The notes beneath the pieces are model-generated. The model saw only the letters and a list, made by a program, of their open reading frames with translations. It was not told the origin of the DNA and did not search any database. Below, one piece after another: positions 34,346 through 46,642 of a stretch of 64,000 nt of DNA. Numbering within the stretch: position 1 is the stretch's first letter; the number at the start of each line of letters is the position of its first letter. The DNA is taken from positions 868,001 to 932,000 of the forward strand of contig JAUFSD010000003.1 of NCBI GenBank assembly GCA_033030425.1, in the 5' to 3' direction. This DNA is from Verpa conica (lineage: Eukaryota; Ascomycota; Pezizomycetes; Pezizales; Morchellaceae). The position numbers and the translations under genes were made by a program.

Positions 34346-34830
34346 GTTTGAGAAAAAGTAGTTTTTTTTGTGGGGTGGGTGGGTGGGATATATAAGAGTG
34401 TATGTAATCTATTGCAGCATAGTTTTACCAAAGTTTCAATACCGAAAATATCTTCCTTTTATGCTTGGTACAGAGTTCTGGTTGGCGTGTAAGCGATAGG
34501 GGAAGGTCTACGAGTGATTGGTCAAGATTCTGAGGAATAACAACGACCCTTATTTAGATGACTAGTAGTTTACCACTAAGAATAATAGTCTCGCATTTAC
34601 AAGCAAGTGGTCAAACCGTCAACTATGGCTACCAGTGCAGGGACAACCAGGGAAAGGGGCTTTATTGGCCCTTCTCGACGACATGTCTCGAGTAAGTGGG
34701 CCACTTACAAATCTTTTTTTCAAAACGTCACTCTGTTTCTAAGGGTATTTAATTGGTCACCAATGAGCCTGGGCCGGACAGATAGTCTAGGCTATGTATT
34801 AGTTAAAACTGTATATTCTACTACTAAGCA

Positions 34831-34890
34831 TATAGTAAAATTTCTCTATAGGATTCGAATACGGACTCTTATAGAGGGGCTTCTACTATA
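34831..34890. mobile_element. 60-bp palindromic MITE remnant related to the element at 39866
   Basis: Begins TATAGTAAAA and ends GGGGCTTCTACTATA. The two halves are inverted copies with indels and share CTCTATA / TATAGAG with the ends of the 39866-40060 element. It looks like an internally deleted relative with TA flanks. Confidence 0.5.
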
Positions 34891-35183
34891 TTCGTCAGTA
34901 GCCCGATAACGCTATTCATTTCCCAGCGATTTATACTCCAGTGTGCGAACGCTTTACATATAGGCCATTAAAACAATGCCCTACTTCATGTCCCCTAAAG
35001 TCCCCGAACTTGATCTCCAGACACAAGTCGAGCCAGCTTAGTGCTATTCTATAAATATTCATTACTGAGCTTAGCGTGTAAGCTAGAGTTTCTCAAGCCA
35101 TTTATATACTAAATCCACTTTACGTACTCCGTCTTGTCTAGTGTTCGGAGTACCCCAGGGGCTCCTATTAGAGAGAGATGACT

Positions 35184-35210
35184 GGACGGACTATGGCACA
35201 TAGTCCGTCC
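35184..35210. repeat. Perfect 12-bp hairpin repeat (GGACGGACTATG)
   Basis: The arms 35184-35195 and 35199-35210 are perfect inverted copies around a 3-nt loop. Related CCGTCCAGTCC and GGACGGACGGACT motifs recur at about 35386 and 35474, so the 300-bp surroundings are probably one decayed element. Confidence 0.7.
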
Positions 35211-37725
35211 AAGGGTAAGATTCCTCCGGAATATAGGGCCCTGCCGGCCTTGTCAAGGCCTCTATAGAGCCCCTCAATTACATTAAATTAGCTGAATGTA
35301 GTTTACTTCACAGTTCCCGCAACCAGTTATTGTATTAAAAAACCCTAACCCAACCATCATAGGGCCCTACAGGGCCTACAGTCCGTCCAGTCCTTCATCG
35401 ATAAGCCCTAGGGTAGGCCCTCAGTAGATAACAGATGGACTACGAGTAATAGGGCGTTCCGTCCTAGGATTCAGGACGGACGGACTGCCCCATTCCAAAC
35501 ACTGGTCTTGTCGGATAGACAGTTTGTCTGGTATCCATCTATTCTTGGAAAGAGTGTGGCAGAAGCAGCGGGTCATTTATAAAATAGCCCGTAAACCCAA
35601 TCAGAACCTACCATCATGGTAGATGTTCGGATATGAAGGTGGTGTTTGTAAGGGTATTTTTGGATATCCTGTACGTACTCAACTAGACGCGCGAGTATTT
35701 GTTTGGGAAGATGGCTTCTGGATGAAACGACTTCTACTGCTGTACATACATCAGTAATCATTGTTCAAGCTTAGAGGAGCAGATTGAGTGCTACCTTTTG
35801 CCCCACAGTCGGCGTAGCCTTCACACGCTTAATCTAGATCTAGCTGTGAGCGAGTCTCTAAACAGTTTAGGTGTCTGGGAGGTCTAGTGCTCGTAATTGG
35901 GGTGTGCATAAATTGTTTTGTATCTATGGCTTTTGTTATCTAGGACGCTGGATCTACGGCTTAGTTGAGCGAGAGTGTACTCGTCCTATAAGAATTTGAG
36001 TGATAGGGTTACCCGCCTAATGAAGGTACGAGCGGTGGGACCAAGGGGGTTGTTATAAGGGTAATTGCCTTATAAGAATAGGGTAGTGTGCACCACCGTA
36101 TTCTTATATTGTGGATTTACTATACCTATAACACCGAACACATGGTGGGGTATACAGGGCATACATGTAGTTATCCGACCTCATTAATCCTAGGTCACTG
36201 CTCAATGACTTCATTGATCCGGGGTAATAGAGCTGACCGCCGAGCGGGAGTTTGATAAAGGCCCCTAGGTCAGAGTATGTTTATTCGTGCTGGTATGTAT
36301 GCGTGAGAGGATTCGTAACGTGGGGCGACGCAATTTCTGCTGTTCTTCACTCTCTGTTATCAACTCTAGAGGGTTAAGAAGTGAAGTGTGCGTAGATAGA
36401 ACGAGAGATGGGTGGCTTTGTCTATAGTGCCTATTGGTTGATGAGAATAAGACGTCAGGTTCTTGCCTGCCCTGGATACTTGTTGAAAGCCAAGTCCGAC
36501 GATCTTTGATGTACCGGACATACATGTATGTATTTGGAATAACCACTCTGAGAGAAATTACTCAAATAAACTGGGAAAAATATCAGAAGTTATGCGGAAA
36601 TGCTAATATAAAGGGGTAAAAATTGTTAAGCCCCCTCCAACTTTAACGTAGTATTGTGTATAAATCCCGTTGTGTTATATACTGGTATGTAACTGATTGT
36701 CAGACTTGGTTTTTTGGCAAGTACATATAGTAATTTACCACCCTGTTATCGCTGCTTCCAACGTCGGGTGTTCCGAGAAAAAAAATTATTCATTTACGCG
36801 CCACAGGGAGCAGATCTCCCGTGTATTCTTAGGATAGGTGAAACCGACTTTACCAGGTTAGAAAAGCACCACGCGACCATACAATAGCCGGGATTATATT
36901 TAGGAATAAAGCACTATAGGAATATTTAATTAGATTGATTTCCAAAAGGTAAGTAGGGTAGTTCTCCTGCCCTAGCGTTGGTGGAGTGGCTACTTCGGTA
37001 CGTGTCCTATCGCTAAAAACGTTTCACTTACTGGAAATGATACCGGCTTCGGGTCATGGTCAGTCACTCGTAGCGCGTACGAAGATTACTTGAAACACCC
37101 AGCTCCTTGGGTTTCGGTTATCTTGTTTCACGAAATTTGTGCTGCTACTATATATCCTGGTCGAGATGTAGGTCTGCCAGTACGTGTGGTTGGTGCTTTT
37201 CTGGCTAGGGGATGGGCGGGGGCTGCTGCCTGGAAGGGTTGTATGGCAGCTAAACCGGGAATAGTTGACCGTTTGTGTAGGCCAAGTTATGTCTAGCATT
37301 CAAGAAGGTCGGGTTTTGGCAGACGAGGGGTAGAAAAAACAGTAGAGTGTGTTTAATTGGGGCACGAACGTTTGTAAATGTAGGGAGCCGTTGTTCAAGC
37401 TTTTAGCTGGCTGGTCAAGTTTTACAGCTCGGCGCAGCTGTCTTACCCCAGCAAGGCTTTGCATAATTTCCTACCACTTCTATTCTAGCACGTATGTACA
37501 CCCCGCTCTGCCTCGATTTCTCTGTGCAACCCTCGGATAGCTGTAGTGGCAGCCTGGAGAACTGTATTAACTGGTTTGTTTAGAAGTTCTTGTTATGCCT
37601 GTTTTCCGCCTTCCTATGTGCTATTTATGTTGACCCCCACAAAGCATTTTACTGCACTTAAAACCGGATAAATCCACACACTTCGGACAATTTCTCATAA
37701 CTACAAATCGCAAAACCTCGCCACC

Positions 37726-38937
37726 ATGCCAACCCATAAGCACATCCGCTGCACCATCCACACCAAAGATGGCCCATTACAAGAATACATAGCTTCGCCC
37801 TCTCCATCCTCACCCACTACAAAAACAGTCTATGTTCAATCCCGGCACGCGTCTCAGTTCTGGATTAAATGTGAAGCGCTCCCAGAGTACGGGTATGAGC
37901 TCGGTAATCGCCTAATATTCCGGGTAGCGGTGGATGGAGAGGATGTACAAAGCTGTTGGGTCAGCAAGGATATTCCTGAGACTATTCAGTCGGGGGTTTA
38001 CACCTCTGACGAAGCTGGGGAGAGGTATCTTCAGAATTTTGAGTTCACGAAGGTACAGTTAGGTACGTAGATTTAGGTTCATCCCGGGGAGGGACATGAG
38101 GAAGTTAGTTGACAATTTTAGTGGAGGATCAGAATGTCGACGAGAGGGAGAAGATGGGTGAGATTTCGATCTGGGTTCTTCGCTCGGAGAAGGTCAGGGA
38201 ACCAAAAAGCACCCGGGAGTCGAAGAAGATTGTACAAGCCGCATCTGTTGGGAGAGTCAGGGAGAAGTTGTGGAAAGACAGGAAATTGACACATGTAGTG
38301 AAGTATATTAGTACTCTTCAACTTGGTTCTTTGTGGGCTTATTCTAATAGAATTACTAGACTGGGTCATAGAAAATCTTTCTCTGAGGGTGAGGTTTACG
38401 AAAATATGGAGTCCATTGATACAAAAGAGTACCCATACGTACATTTCCGGATATTCTATAGGTCTAGAGGTGAGCTTCGGCACTTTCCCTAGCACCCTTC
38501 CAGACTCCTTGCTAAGTTTAATCTAGGAGCTCTTATGGATCTTGGGTTGATTCCACGCATACAACTAGCGTCACCTCCTACTTCGCCGGTAGATCTTATC
38601 GAGGGTGCTAATGATATACCACTAGAGGCAGCGGAGAAGATAGCAAGACTTCGTGTCAGTATACCTTATTCTTCTTGCTTCAATTTACTTAAGCTATTTG
38701 CCTAGAGAATACCTTTTTCTGACGGTTTTATGCATGTGGCTGGGTCTATAGGCTGAATTGGATTCCCTGGAGAAAAGATATAAGATTAAACGTGAAATCA
38801 GTGACGTACTTGAAGATGACGGAGAGGGGGAAAAGAAGTATAATCCACGATCCAAATGGATAAGAACCTCAAAATGGAGCGGAACTTCGAAGGGAAATGA
38901 AAAAAGTGATCCGATTGATTTGACAACTGACGACTAG
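37726..38937 (+). CDS. DUF7918-type protein, copy A
   Basis: Five exons: 37726-38062, 38122-38302, 38360-38469, 38527-38654, 38752-38937 (313 aa). The N-terminal domain starts RCTIHTKDGPLQEYIAS and runs through TVYVQSRHASQFWIKCEALPEYGYELGN. The middle has LTHVVK, and PYVHFRIFYRSR followed by DLGLIPR. A coiled, basic tail (ELDSLEKRYKIKREISD) ends in IDLTTDD. Order and motifs match the fungal DUF7918 family (ligand-domain-like front, FRFKYRS-LIPRTP middle, IKRE tail). Function unknown; the KREI and IDLT tail motifs resemble SUMO-site or interaction motifs, but that is speculation. Intron 2 (38303-38359) is 57 bp and stop-free; splicing is assigned because copy B has an obligatory intron at the same place and phase. 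Confidence 0.75.
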
Positions 38938-40932
38938 ATCATAATAAACGATCTTATGAGACTTCAATTTGGGTATAATTTCTATCCCATTTATGTACTC
39001 TGTATGCTTTGTGAATTAAACTCATCGTAAGGGTATTGTAAGATATTAAATGATACCTTGGAGTATCTGTTATTATATAAACAGCTAATACCTGCTGCCC
39101 CCTTCTTAGATAAGTTCTGACGAGGTGGTATCTTTGAGTTAAATTTTAGTTGCAGTCCGAGCTATAGTTATAATTCGGCTAATATTTGTACGCTAAAGCT
39201 ATAAATTTAGGTCTTAGGTGTAGTAATAGTTTAGTTGGCATAAACGGGCAAGCTCTTAACAGCAAGCTACATAGCTAGCTAGTCTTCGTTTCTTTGTTAC
39301 CCTGTCCTGTCACCCCACACTTCACTCTGATACTCTGTACATAAGATTATATTAAACCTATGTGGAAACTTGTGTTTCGTAACAATGTTCGTGCTCGTGA
39401 TGGCTCTAATGTTGATTATAATAGACACTCTTTCATCAAACCTTCTTCACTCCCCTCCATTCCAAACCGAAGCTCTAAACTCAAGAATAGAAGAGCTCTT
39501 AATTAATACTAGAAGTAGTAGAGTCTCTCATCCCTAGCCCAAAAATTAGTATTAATAGAGAGCAGGCGATATATTCGCTATTGGGGACCTGCTCTTGCGA
39601 GAGCTTCATGTGTTTATGATTAATTCATTCATTCATACCTGTTCTCGCAACTAACGAGGCCGAGACACAATAGGTCCGTAATTAGTATATTCATACTTCA
39701 AACCTAGACGAGGATCTGCTGAATATTATCACGCCATCTAGAAGGTGAATGTGGGTAGGAATAACCTAGTAGCTACGTAGTTAATGAAAGCTATATTATA
39801 CAAATTGACTCATATGCATGTCTCAAAGTGACCCGATACTTCAACGCAGCATTGTCAGATATGACTACAGTAGAAGCTCTCTATAAGAATACGTTCGGGA
39901 CCGAGAATTTATGAGAATATTCTTATAGAGAAAGTATCCTAACCCAATAGGGTTATTTTAGGCGGAATACTTGCCAAATTTCGCCTAGTGCGGCTCTTCT
40001 TGGAGTTTTCTAATAAGAATATTCTTATAGAGAGTATTCTTATAGAGGGCTTCTACTGTAATTAGTAGACCAGCAGCTATTATATATGAATCTTAGATAA
40101 GGCCACACTTATCAAGGGGTTACCTACTACACTAGCTAGAACAAGAATTTTTCTCAAAATCATGCCTATTGAGAGGTCCAGCTACTTCTTTCGTGTTTGC
40201 TATCAAGTTCTAATGTCTCGTTATTTCTTTTTAAAACAAATTTATACCGTCAATTTCAAGAAACACTTCCACCGGCTTAACCCGAGGCTTGTTTGCCGTA
40301 TCCGGCCTGCGTTTTTATCTGCCCCGAGCGCAAGTATAGCCTCTAGTAAAAAAAGAAAGAGACAAAAAGCAACAATAAGTTTGATCTTTCAGGTTTTCGG
40401 GGAAGATCCTAGCATTGAGGGTTAACTTTAGGCCCTTGCTCCCTCTTATTTTTGCTTTTCTTTTACTAGAAGCCATAATAAGTACTGCCGAGGTGATTTT
40501 CCTAGGTAAAAAGACGGGCCAAAGTTTGACCACCCACAATTTGATTGGTTAGTTGGAATTTTGCGCTCAAGCCAATTATTTTAGGCCTTAACAGCTGCAA
40601 TAAGTAGAACATACTAGGATTAGTACCAATGGAGCAAGGAATATATCACCAGGTGATAATTAGAAATGAGTATATAAACAATCGATCGCGGCGATATTAG
40701 AGAGAAGCCATCTACGTACAGTCCTATACCTGCGGCAAAGTACTCATGATCTATTGCAACGTCTGATAAAAAACTATTTCTACGTTAATAGCTGATACTT
40801 TCCGTCAACAAGACACCCCAGCCCTAGAGGTTTATACTAGTCTAGGAATTCACCCCCCTCCCGAGTTTGACCTACCAACAGTACAAAAATTCTACCACAA
40901 ACGGCAGACCTATATCAGCAACGTCATTCGAG
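38938..40932. other. Intergenic region between DUF7918 copies, with MITE
   Basis: 2-kb spacer of the tandem duplication. It holds the MITE at 39866-40060. A rough inverted repeat around 40333-40375 and 40440-40480 (CTCTAGTAAAA / TTTTACTAGAAG) may be another relic. The open frame at 40162-40425 overlaps it and has no domain. Confidence 0.5.
39866..40060. mobile_element. TA-flanked MITE (Tc1/mariner/pogo-like termini)
   Basis: The element 39868-40058 is bounded by TA on both sides. Its ends read CAGTAGAAGCTCTCTATAAG and CTTATAGAGGGCTTCTACTG, inverted copies with one mismatch. Further inverted ATTCTTATAGAG copies lie inside. At 191 bp it is non-coding. TA target duplication and CAGT... termini are those of pogo/Fot1-class elements, whose transposase would have to come from elsewhere in the genome. 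Confidence 0.8.
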
Positions 40933-43437
40933 ATGCCAACTCAAAATGGCCTACGTTGTACCATACACACTAAGGATGGACCATTGAAGGAGTATCAGCT
41001 TGATGATAGCCAGGCCTCTACTGATGGGCCCCAAACTGTTTATATCGAGGCTAAACATGGATTGGCTTTTTGGATCTTGTTCGAGGCATTGCCTGACTAC
41101 AGGTTTATTACCGGTGATACTATTGTCATTCGTAGGTATATCGACGGTGAACCTATAGGTAATAGCCCTGTAGTTGATGGATATAACCTTATAAGTAAGG
41201 ACTATGGTGCTCGCAGTATTGACGGGCCTATCCAATTCTCTCAGCTATTCAAATTTTCAGAGATCTTATTAGGTAATTATAACTTTGCCACTAGCATCTA
41301 TAAGTAGGAATCACCTACCAATCGAGTTCTTAGGCTCCCTCATCCAACCATTGCTAGGCTCTAATCTTTGCCACAAAAACTTTTCGATAGCTATCAAACA
41401 ACAACTTCTAAAGAATTGGGAGACTCTCTACCCCTTACCCGATTACTACAAGTACGTGTGACGATCTAACCGTCATCATGACCAGTCTCAAGTACCTCTC
41501 CATATAGAGACACCTAAGGATCTCCCTTGAGGGATAGGACTAGCTATCCCATTCCGGTCAATAGATACTAAGGAAAGTCATTACTATGATAGCCCGATCC
41601 CTAAGTGAGCTGGCGAGCTCCTAGGACGGAGTGAAGCTCACCGTCGTCGGTATGCGTCAGAGACCAGAGTAATGCGTCTGTAGCTTATAGCTACGAGAGA
41701 CACTAGTGCAATGAGACTGAAGCTGTTGCCTCCATGAACAGAGTTAAGCTCCTGTTCCTCTAGGAGGAATAACAACGGTTTCGCTAATGGCCAACCTTAT
41801 GGTAGGCCGAGAGCCGTGAGATGAGAGCAAAGCTATGCTTAATAGTTAGGGCCGCCAGCAAAAGTAATAATTAACCTGGCGGTGTCACGAATCGAACCAT
41901 ACGGGGCTATGCCTTGTGCTTCGCCCTAAGGTCCTTATGTAACGGGGGCACTCCCAGGGGAGTACTGCCGTACCAAAAAAAACCAACAACCTCCCTTTCT
42001 GACAAGAAGCTTCAGCAGCGAGGCTTAGAACCGCTCGTCAACACGGAAGGTCGACAGTCCCTAGGCAAAACAGGAATAAGGATTTAATGGATAGATAACT
42101 AAAGACTTTAAAAGGCTCTGCTTCCCAGGGGAAGACAAACGTCTTTAGCAAAGAGTATGAGGGTCTCTGAACAACGGTTGTTCGTTGACTAGCAAGAATG
42201 ATGGTCCTGGGGGAAGGACGGGTTTAAGCTATGATTTTGATTGCGAGCAGGCTGCCAAGGAGCGGGGGAACAATTCCTCCGCGCTTGGAAATCAACTGAG
42301 TCTAGAGCGCCCCTAAGAACTAGCGGGGTCGATAGACCAGCGACTAAAAAGCGTCGGTTACTAAAAGCTCTGTAACTATTGCTAAAATGGTCCGATTTCA
42401 AATCCGATTGCACCTATGGATTCGCAGCACTGTCCCCCATATACCCTCCGAGTTTGGTTCGGTTGGACGAATTTTCCTGACGGTTTTGGGGTTATTTTTG
42501 GGGTCCAAAACTTGTCTTTTTGTTAGGGAATCAGCAACTCAGGGGGGCCCCCTCTGCAAACGGCGGGTGGCACAGTGGGGCGCCTCGGGGGTGTTTAGAA
42601 AACACAGAGTCCCCTAGGTAGGGTAACCCACTGGCGATTCCTGCCGTTGCTTAGATTCCTTTCCCACGTTCCTAGTCCAACCTGGGACGTGGCGGAGAGG
42701 TAATCTTGATCCATAAGGACTTTAGGGCGAAGCACAAGGCATAGCCCCGTATGGTTCGATTCGTGACGCCGCCAGGTTAATTATTAATTTTGCTGGCGGC
42801 CCTAACTACTAAGCATAGCTTTGCTCTCGTTTCATGACTCTCGGCCTCCCGTAAGGTTGGCCTTCAGCGAAGCTGTTATTATTCCTCCTAGAGGAACAGG
42901 AGCTTAACTCTGTTCAGGGAGGTAACTGCTTCAGTCTCATTGCACTAGTATTTCCCGTAGCTAAGAGCTACAGACGCATTACTCTGGCCTCTGTCGCATA
43001 CCGACGACGGTGAGCTTCGCTCCGTCCTAGGGGCTCGCCAGCTCGCTTAGGGATCGGGCTATCATAGTAATGGCTTTCCTTAGTATCTATTGACCGGAAT
43101 GGGATAGCTAGTCCTATGCCTCAAGGGAGATCCTTAGGTGTCTTTATGGAGAGATACTTGAGACAAGTTATGACGATGGTTAGATCGTCACAATAAGGAG
43201 TTAGCAAGTTTTTCAAGCCCGTGCATAACGGCAACAAGACAGCAAGTCATAAGAAAGAAGGATATAAACGTGCAATACATTTTTTATTTTTGTTTCTTTC
43301 TGTGTTAAATTTTATTTATTTTTGGAATTTTGAAAGGGGACGCGTTTTATTTTTAGGAAGGGGAAGGGTTCTTTTTAGGTCATAGTTTATACTGCATACC
43401 AGATTTTGTACCCAGAAACAATAAAATCACTTGATTC

Positions 43438-43468
<31 letters not shown>

Positions 43469-44334
43469 ATAAGTAGGAGCAGTCTGTCAAATCTCCTATA
43501 AATAGTTACTGACAATAATTCTTTATTACAATCAGTTGAGAATCATGACCCGGGAGCCAATACCAACAAAGTCTCATTTGAATATCTCGGCGAGATCACT
43601 ATCCACGGGATTCGAAGCACACGGGGTCAAATATTAGAGCATCTATCAAGTGTTCAAGGCTCAAATCCGGAAAAGCATCCGGAAAAAATAAACGAAAAGT
43701 CTTTCAAAGGGAGGGATTCCACTCATGTAGTGAAGTATTTTCCCCTATATAACTCTTAGGGTTAAACATCTTGTAACAGATGACCGACACCTAAATTAGG
43801 CTTGGTCCCAAAGAAGTGGACCCACGCCCTTGGATGTTCTGCAGATATAAACATATCGACAAAACTCCATACGTACATTTTCGATTTCTATATAGATCTA
43901 AGCGTAAGGATATTTTCTATATCTCGTGGTCTTATTATTACTACTCACAGCTATATCAGGAGTTCTACAAGGTCTCGGGCTTATACCTCGCACCCCATCA
44001 CCCTCTCCTCCCGTGATTATCAACCCTCCAGCAGTAGTAGGGGAAGTCCCAGCACTTAAGGTCGACTCAGGGAGCAAGACTACTATAGAACAAGAAATTG
44101 CGAAACTTCGGGTTCGTCTATTCCTCATTTATTCTAAACACCAGGAAATATAGGTTGTAGTTGACCTTGCTATAGGATGATTTCCAGGCCCAGATAGAAG
44201 CCCTCCAAAAAAAATATAAGGTAAAACGCGAAATAAAGGAGGAAGAGGGGTATAATCCGCAGCCAAAAAGAGTCAAAGTCGAAGAAGGAAGGGGAAAAAC
44301 GAATGTTGGGGCTATCAGTTTGAAAAATAACTAG
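40933..44334 (+). CDS. DUF7918-type protein, copy B, with transposon-invaded intron 1
   Basis: Exons are 40933-41272, 43536-43734, 43800-43903, 43960-44111 and 44176-44334; 317 aa, all in phase. The parts read RCTIHTKDGPLKEYQLDD, TVYIEAKHGLAFWILFEALPDY, LGEITIHGIRSTRGQ, KGRDSTHVVK|LGPKEV, PYVHFRFLYRSK|RVLQGLGLIPRTPSPSPP and QIEALQKKYKVKREIKEEE, aligning end to end with copy A and DUF7918 proteins. Junction phases equal those of copy A. Intron 1 is 2263 bp because of an insertion (41310-43465); introns 2-4 are 65, 56 and 64 bp. The donor of intron 4 is GTTCGT, weaker than usual. Coding exons show no stop or frameshift, so the gene may be functional if the long intron is spliced; if it is not, translation would end about 11 codons after exon 1. 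Confidence 0.75.
41297..41309 (+). repeat. Target-site duplication, left copy
   Basis: TCTATAAGTAGGA, identical to 43466-43478 on the far side of the poly-A run. Removing one copy and the insert leaves a normal 94-bp intron. Confidence 0.85.
41310..43465 (+). mobile_element. Retroposed insertion with poly-A tail in DUF7918 intron 1
   Basis: The 2156-bp insert ends in AATAAA (43420-43425), a short spacer and 28 A residues (43438-43465), and is flanked by perfect 13-bp duplications. These are marks of target-primed reverse transcription by a LINE-type machinery. No reverse transcriptase or other coding region is seen, so it is a non-autonomous or 5'-truncated copy. Its middle is a 1.74-kb inverted-repeat unit (41457-43192). 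The tail is on the plus strand, the same orientation as the host gene. Confidence 0.8.
41457..43192. mobile_element. Foldback-type element with about 480-bp inverted arms
   Basis: Arm 41457-41939 and arm 42712-43192 are inverted copies, roughly nine bases in ten identical by eye, around a 772-bp spacer. The outer ends are TGTGACGATCTAACC and GGTTAGATCGTCACA. TG..CA termini of this kind also occur in fungal LTRs, so two oppositely oriented LTR copies are an alternative. The arms carry a GGTTCGATTC box-B-like motif. The spacer has several small palindromes (GGGGGGCCCCC near 42543, GAACAACGGTTGTTC near 42170) and no coding frame. No target duplication is visible at these ends. Confidence 0.8.
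43466..43478 (+). repeat. Target-site duplication, right copy
   Basis: Identical to 41297-41309 and directly after the poly-A run. Confidence 0.85.
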
Positions 44335-45479
44335 GAAGGGAAGACCAGTGTATACAGTACTCTGAAAAGACTGGTGGGATCAGAAGTTGATATTTTTTAC
44401 AGGGTATATTTCTTTTTCCTATCTACAATATATATTCTTCTAGCTAGGGAAATTCTATTGCAGTATATTTTCTACCCTCGTGTGTCTCAAAATTACGAGT
44501 CAAATAAAGTATATATATCTTAGAACTTACACTAAAAAAATCCCTCATATACTGACTCCTACCGGCTGTCCACTCCGAGTACTTCCTATTGAAATCCGCT
44601 ACTATACCACTCGGATCCCACCATACGAGCAACCGGTGAGCCGGGATATTATATTTATCCACCTAGCCGACTCCATCTGATAGAAGAAAGTCCCACATCG
44701 CCACCTATTACCAAGAACAGTACCATCGACGTCATATACTCAGGGGGGGGGCCGAGTGTTCTTTAGTCCTCTCTATTGGTAAAAACCCACTAACCAATTG
44801 TAAAAACACTCTTTATAGTCTAGCTCCGTGCCCAGACCCATATTTCAGCTTACTGCACACTGCATAGCTCTAGACCAATCAGAAAGCGATCGACACCCAA
44901 CGAGTTTGCTATTGCCACAGACAGGAGTAGAGGGGCAAAAGTTTGTTAACGCACTGAGTCGATTTGAGGCAGAGATGAATTCAGCTGAATCCTTGCCGTG
45001 GCAATCTGAGACATAATATAATATACTTGACCAATTAATGGCAGATGATTCAACAAAGGGGTCCCCCCTACTAGATCTAGACAGATACACAAATCTGTAC
45101 TATTTTAGATATTTTGAGTTGCACTCCAACACCATGGTACTGAACTTTGGGTTGTGTTCTCGTCTAAACTATTGGTGATGGTGATTGGCCTATCATAACC
45201 CTAGATTTTTTGGAATCAAGCCTTGTGAAAACGTCCGGTCTATTATTACATTTAGGAAGCGACAGTCTACTGAGTACTACAAATACATCTCCATAAATAT
45301 TTTGAATTAGGACCCTAGTAAGTGTAAAATCACCACTTCGACTTCATTGTTGCCTAGAAGGCCTGCTGTTAAGGTTCTTGTACCTCAATTTTTGCTATCC
45401 TATTGGTTCGGCCTTTAAGTAGATATCTTCTGGATCGAGGTTTTATATCATAAAATACAATAGACCCCAATAAATTATA
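44335..45479. other. Intergenic region
   Basis: No gene is supported between the DUF7918 copy B stop and the 3' end of the PROSC-family gene. A G9 run lies near 44745. Short open frames at 44444-45090 lack domains. Confidence 0.5.

Positions 45480-46642
<1,163 letters not shown>

Larger units (their letters stand above)
34346..37725. other. Gene-free, repeat-bearing region (3.4 kb)
   Basis: After the anoctamin 3' end the DNA is AT-rich with transposon relics: a 60-bp palindromic MITE remnant (34831-34890) and GGACGGACT-type hairpins around 35184-35490. No gene-like open frame is found up to the first DUF7918 gene. Confidence 0.5.

Noticed and set aside
40162..40425. 87-codon open frame between the DUF7918 copies
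   Set aside because: Overlaps a decayed inverted repeat and shows no similarity to either copy.
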